Positions 59,301 through 64,000 of a stretch of DNA of 64,000 bases are shown in pieces (the first letter of the stretch is position 1; every line of letters begins with the position of its first letter). The DNA comes from Gyrodactylus bullatarudis. Lineage: Eukaryota > Platyhelminthes > Monogenea > Gyrodactylidea > Gyrodactylidae. The notes beneath the pieces were generated by a model that was given only the letters and a program-made list of their open reading frames with translations, was not told the origin of the DNA and did no database searches. The position numbers and the translations under genes were made by a program. The DNA is taken from NCBI GenBank assembly GCA_012064415.1, contig SSNU01000094.1, forward strand, positions 302,769 through 366,768. Reading direction: 5' to 3'.

Positions 59301-62300
59301 CAAAAATAAATTTTAACTGAATTGTGAAGGATTTATTTTGACTGGTATGGTTGAAGGAGGTGAAGAGGTGAATGGAGGAGATGTATCGTAATAATTTACT
59401 ACTCCGATTCTTCAACCAATAGGGTACGTACTTTGGAGAGAATCTAGGGGATGAAAAATTTATTGGTGAATTATAATTATTAGTTATACTATAAATGATT
59501 CTATAAATATAGATATAGAGTTGGTTAAAATGAAGCTAGGAATCTTTCATTATACAAAAACCTCAATATTTCCGCAAAAAATTAAATATTTTTTGGAATC
59601 CTACTCATGCTTCCCACTTTTACGATTTGAAAAAAAAATTCTAGAAAAACAAATTTCGATTTGGTGCCAAAATCCCATTTTTAGAACTTTGACCTGAAGA
59701 TTTTTATTGATTCCGAAGTGAGAGTTGATTTTCAGGATCACAATAAGATAAGAATATCAAATATTGCCGACAAATTTTCGAAAGATCCACCATTTTTGAG
59801 GGATTTCGATTTTTCGAAATTTCATTAATTTTCAAGTACTGAAATTGATCAGAAAATCGAAATTCAGCATATTTGATTTCTATCTCTTATTGGGATCCTG
59901 AAGATCAATTTTTGATCACTCTCTCACTTTGAAATCAATAAAAAAATTTAGTTCAAAGTTTAGAAAAAATTGAAATTTGAAAAATGATCATATTTTTCTT
60001 AAAAAGAATTTTTTTCTTCAGATCGTAGTGGGCACCAGGAGTAAAAATTCGAATTTTTGATGAAAAAACTTTTAGAAAGGACCCTGCAAGGGTTAACATT
60101 AGGCTAGGGTGAAATTTTTTTTTCTCCGAACAACTCACGAGAGTACTAACTTTTTTTAGTACTCAGATCAATTTTTGCATATTTTTAAAGCGTGAAAGCC
60201 ATCAAACTTAAGGAATCCATTAAATGGCCGAGATATTCCTGATTTTAGTGATTGCGTAGTAAAAATTCATTGAAAATTGAGCGGCGATTTGAAAAATTAT
60301 GGATTTTTAAAACTGAATGACATAATTATGGTTAAGCATTTTCCACAAATGCTCCAATACAAAATAATGCCAAGAATTGATAGTTCTATCAAAAAATTTG
60401 GTACTAATTATATGAGGTAAAAATTCCCCCCTATCCTAGTTAACACGAATACAGGGTAAGTGTTTGTGAAAGCTAGGTGTATTGCATTTGACTTACTGGT
60501 TAATCTGGATGACATTTGGGAGTCCGAATTGGTCTTTTTCGATTAATTTAAACTTCATAGCTGATTTGTTCAACTAAAAGATAAAAATGTAGTTCAGAAT
60601 CAATATTTTGTTCAGAATTGGATTAATTTTTTCTTAAAGTTGCCGTAATAGTCTCAAAGATCATAGTGAAAAAACTCTCAAATTTCATAGTATTACTTTC
60701 AAGCAGTCATCAAAGGATTTCAAAGCTCATCACTTATCACTAATACTATATTGAAATTGATTAACCCTAGAAGGAAATCTCGGGTTATTTTTCACCCCAT
60801 TTGTATTGAAACCCCCATAAGAAAAATAAATATTTCGGACGAGGGTTAAAAGAAGAATATTTCAGTTTCTATCAAAAGAAAAATGGCCAAAATAAAATCC
60901 TGTTAATTTTAATACAAGATCATTGTTTCTATTATAACCATTAGCTAAAATAGGCTCTGGACTATGTATGTTTTATAAACATCACTCGAATTCTCGTCAA
61001 GAGCCCATTCAGATACTGATCCAGGCTAGAAATGGATATTGTCAAAATATGAAGAAAGTAGGGGGGGGTAGCAATCTACAATCTTGACTTACCTCTTCTT
61101 GGAAATGTGATACCCAAATGCTTTCGGTGATTTTATCCAGGAGCAAATTGAAGCTAGGAATCATAATTTGTCTTATAGTACGTTGGTGTATAATATCAGG
61201 ATACTCTGTTAGCTCACACAGCTCGGAATTTTCTTGATTTAACAGGGACCCGATTTTGTTTACCTGATTGAATTCAAGACTTTTTATGGACTGCGAATCC
61301 AATGTGAAATCTTTTGATGAGTCAATTTTTATAAAATGACTGACACGCAGGAAAACAGAGTTCTTGTTTTGATTTCCCGATGGAAAGTTGTTTTGCATTC
61401 GATCTTGGGAGAAAAATAAAGAATATTATCACAACAGTAAAACTTTTATCTATCTAATCTCATGCATATATAATTATAATTTAGCTTAACCCTTCAAGCC
61501 CCAGAATGTTATACACGGTATCTCAATTGTAATCTCAGCATTGTCCCTTGAAAAAAAAATTATACTTGTAAGTAAGTAGGCAATAATTTTTAGTCGAATT
61601 TGATAATAAACCTTTCTATTATCTGGAAACCATTTTTTTCAACACTTATCCATACATTTTGTCCATCTACTTTAAAGCGACCATACAAGTAATTTCAAAA
61701 GCTATATGCGTAATTGTTAGTCGTATCATCGGTTTTTTCTACAGAATATTTTTAGATTTAATAAATAAATAAATGAAAGGGGAAAAGAAGCTGTACCAAT
61801 ACCAATAATGAAATAATAAAACTCACTAATAGACGGTATTGAACTGGCGACAAGAAAGTTTTTTCCGTCATTACTTAGCTTACAGTCGATGGCACTAATA
61901 ATTGGAAGACAGATGACCAAGTATTGACTGAATAGTATCCGTTTATGATCCTTATCTGTGTTGATTACAATGAGAATGTAATAATCATTCGATGGGAATA
62001 GTTTGATGAATAGGCCAAATTTTTCATCGTTTTGAATAGCTTCGATTACTTGGAGGAATTCAGACTTGTTGGAGATTATCTCGGGAAATATAATTGGCAA
62101 GTGTCTGTTGACAGGAAGGATTTGGCCGCGTCCCATAATTGTAGAATGATAAAGTCTCTGCAACGCAATCAGCTGGCTGAGTTTTGCGATAGCACCAATT
62201 ATCGTTTGACGGAATTTTGCATCGTCAACGCTCATCATGCGCAAGTTTCTTTGGAGCAGAGAGGAAACATTTGAGGATTCTCCAATGGTTCTTCGTGATG

Positions 62301-63932
62301 TAGGCCGATTCAAGGCTATCTCAATAATACTCAATTGAGTATGGATTATATTCTGAAGACTCTGGTCGGAGGTTAAAATGCTCGATTGTGAAGAGACAGA
62401 CAAACCTTGAAAAAAGAAAAAGAAATTGATATTATCAAGAACATGATAGTCATTAAATTTTAAACCTACCAGTAAAAGATACATGTAATGTACCCTGAGT
62501 TGGGTGCATCTTAATGAAAATCATTTCATCTTGGGTACAGGGCCAAAGAATTGGAACATAGATGGCGAGTGGAATTTGACCCCGATTGATTGGACCTGGA
62601 CTTAGAAAGAGTAGTTCTCTACGAATTTCCCGCATGATTGCTTCAGCTCTCAGTGTCATCGTTTTGAATAAGATCCTCTCAAAAGATATTGAAGAGGAGT
62701 CCACTGTCACTCCAATTTTGTAGCAGTCATCCAAGGATAACGGAGGATGATGGACAACCGTCAAAGGGCGGTCAGGATCTACTTCATCAACTTTAATTGT
62801 AACGGAATAAACTTGTGTGTAAAGTTTGCCTTCAGCTGACATGGAAGAATGAAAGTTGCTTTGAGCTAAATTTCGCCAATAAGAAACCTTTAGTCTTTTC
62901 ATAAGGACATATTCTTCAATGAATATTTGACCCATGGGTCTCATTCTTTTAGCCTTTTGAGCTTGCTCGTGGAGCAGGTCAAGTTGGAGTGACATTGTAA
63001 AAGCATGAAGGGATTTGTAAATATTGAAAAGAGGAGGCGTGGGGTCAATATTCCGGTATAAAATCCGTTGTTGCATATGCTTCAATATGAAATTAACTTG
63101 AACTGGATGAATTATATCTCCAGATATTCCATTTATTTCATCTTGAACGAGAAATTCTATCTTAAGAATACGCCATGGAAAACTTGGTGAATCTGACATG
63201 AGACTCAAAGTGATACTGAATTCATTTGGAACTGTGAATTTGACTCTTCCGTTCTCTAAAAGATGGATTGAAATATGATTGAATATTCTATCAACTATAG
63301 TAATAACTTACTTAAATTAATTTTTTTAAACTGTTTTGGTAATTTAGATGAGCTGAGACGATAAAGAATAAGTCGATTCAAGTCCTGGTATGCAAGAGAC
63401 TCTTCGATCTTGGTAATCTCATTATTTTTAAGGAAATGACTCTTTATACAGTTAGGTAGCCGACTGTATGTTTTGTTAGTAAATACATCAATAGCAAGAT
63501 ATATAGAGAACGGAGACAATCTAGCATAGACGAGAGTCTCGTGCAAGAGCCTAGAGAGAGTATTGGCGGTATCCATAAGTTGATGATTTTGTTTTTCCAA
63601 AAATAAAGATATTTTCTAGAGTTGATAAATAAATAACTATTTACTTCGCATTTGTCAACTTTTGTAGCTCCACATGCCCATTTAGTAAGTGCTAGTAGAC
63701 GTACAAAAAGATGACGAGTTCTACTCAAAAAAGTGGCAATCTCCATCTTCCTCTCTAAATCTGTCTTGCTAGGTAGTCTAAATTTACGATTAAGAACATT
63801 TTATTACAAATCAACAAGTCGCATCATGTCTGTGTATATCTTTTGACACATGAAATCCATTAAAGTGTCAAGAGGTATTGATTCTGTTCGAAAAATTGGA
63901 TAGGATGGATCTTCGTCAACTATTTGAGACAT
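56305..63932 (-). CDS. MED14: Mediator complex subunit 14
   Basis: Backbone subunit of Mediator, linking the head, middle and tail modules in RNA polymerase II transcription. Fifteen exons: 63808-63932, 63645-63777, 63312-63615, 62470-63255, 61827-62405, 61093-61403, 60497-60573, 59088-59443, 58764-58843, 58456-58704, 58003-58383, 57519-57944, 57281-57464, 56831-57219, 56305-56769; 1614 aa (human about 1454), all phases consistent. The N-terminus is diagnostic: SIPLDTLMDF, LPSKTDLERKMEIATFLSRT, LFVRLLALTKWACGATKVDK, then NGRVKFTVPNEF and SFPWRILKIEFLV. The C-terminus is Gln/Pro/Ser-rich (QQSQPYPLSNPSIPGSFGQ). The first two introns are 30 and 29 nt; the others are 54-72 nt or longer. The exon 11 acceptor (AAAG before AACCTGTC) is inferred from phase. 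Confidence 0.93.
59560..60060. repeat. Palindromic foldback element (MED14 intron 7)
   Basis: Left AATTTCGATTTGGTGCCAAAA with the GATCCACCATTTTTGAGGGA block, mirrored by a TTGAAATTTGAAAAATGATC arm. It is the same family as 47480-47960, with GATTTCGATTTTTCGAAATT at its centre. Confidence 0.6.
60761..60850. repeat. piggyBac terminus fragment (MED14 intron 6)
   Basis: TTAACCCTAGAAGGAAATC followed by GGGTTATTTTTCACCCC matches the left end of the piggyBac element at 18004 nearly base for base. No matching right end is present. A related end, TTAACCCTTCAAGCCCC, stands at about 61486. Confidence 0.55.
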
Positions 63933-64000
63933 AGTTAGTTTGTTAAAGAAAATAAGCCTCAATTTTTAATTAAGTTCCCTATAAAAACAAATTTTATTCA

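Noticed and set aside
60085..60100. ACCCTGCAAGGGTTAA as a piggyBac end
   Set aside because: Short self-complementary string without the CCCTAGAA terminus or a partner end.

Overview
The window comes from a small-genome-style animal chromosome that is very AT-rich and loaded with transposable elements. All eight host genes are clearly metazoan: CNOT7, KAT8/MOF, a TMEM184, a SERCA calcium pump, UBE2G1, WDR92/DNAAF10, an LRP5/6-type Wnt co-receptor and MED14. I rebuilt each by splicing. Every model uses GT-AG introns, keeps codon phase across all junctions, and ends in a stop in frame. The species is not identifiable from the sequence alone. The intron pattern (24-36 nt introns near gene 5' ends, longer ones further 3') resembles what I recall for parasitic flatworms. 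Dicyemid and orthonectid mesozoans also have very short introns. WDR92 fits a ciliated or flagellated animal.

Layout. 1-1780: no gene. 1781-3033 (-): CNOT7. 3424-4709 (-): KAT8, head to head with TMEM184 (4792-14934, +), whose 8.7 kb third intron holds a hAT-like MITE and a broken Penelope-like element (PLE) with a hammerhead-type ribozyme near its 3' end. 14935-26800: transposon block with a piggyBac deletion derivative carrying a nested mariner, a CR1/Jockey-like LINE remnant, and an intact 2.3 kb Ginger-like DNA transposon. 26801-30003 (-): SERCA, head to head with UBE2G1 (30151-30705, +). 31020-32183 (-): WDR92, head to head with LRP5/6 (32334-53269, +, 20 exons). LRP5/6 introns contain foldback elements, a second PLE with its own hammerhead, a Ginger-like deletion derivative, a PLE fragment between inverted arms that each carry a hammerhead-like core, and a TTAA MITE. 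53650-55860: dead Ty3/gypsy element invaded by a hairpin insertion that also carries a hammerhead fold. 56305-63932 (-): MED14, 15 exons.

The genes do not form one pathway. They are housekeeping and signalling genes: mRNA deadenylation, histone acetylation, Mediator, Ca2+ pumping, ubiquitin conjugation, dynein assembly and Wnt reception. The organising theme is three divergent pairs with 82-150 bp between start codons. The observations I rate highest are the repeated hammerhead folds linked to Penelope-like DNA, the ultra-short 5' introns, and the pair of Ginger-like elements that share a cysteine-rich CXC tail.
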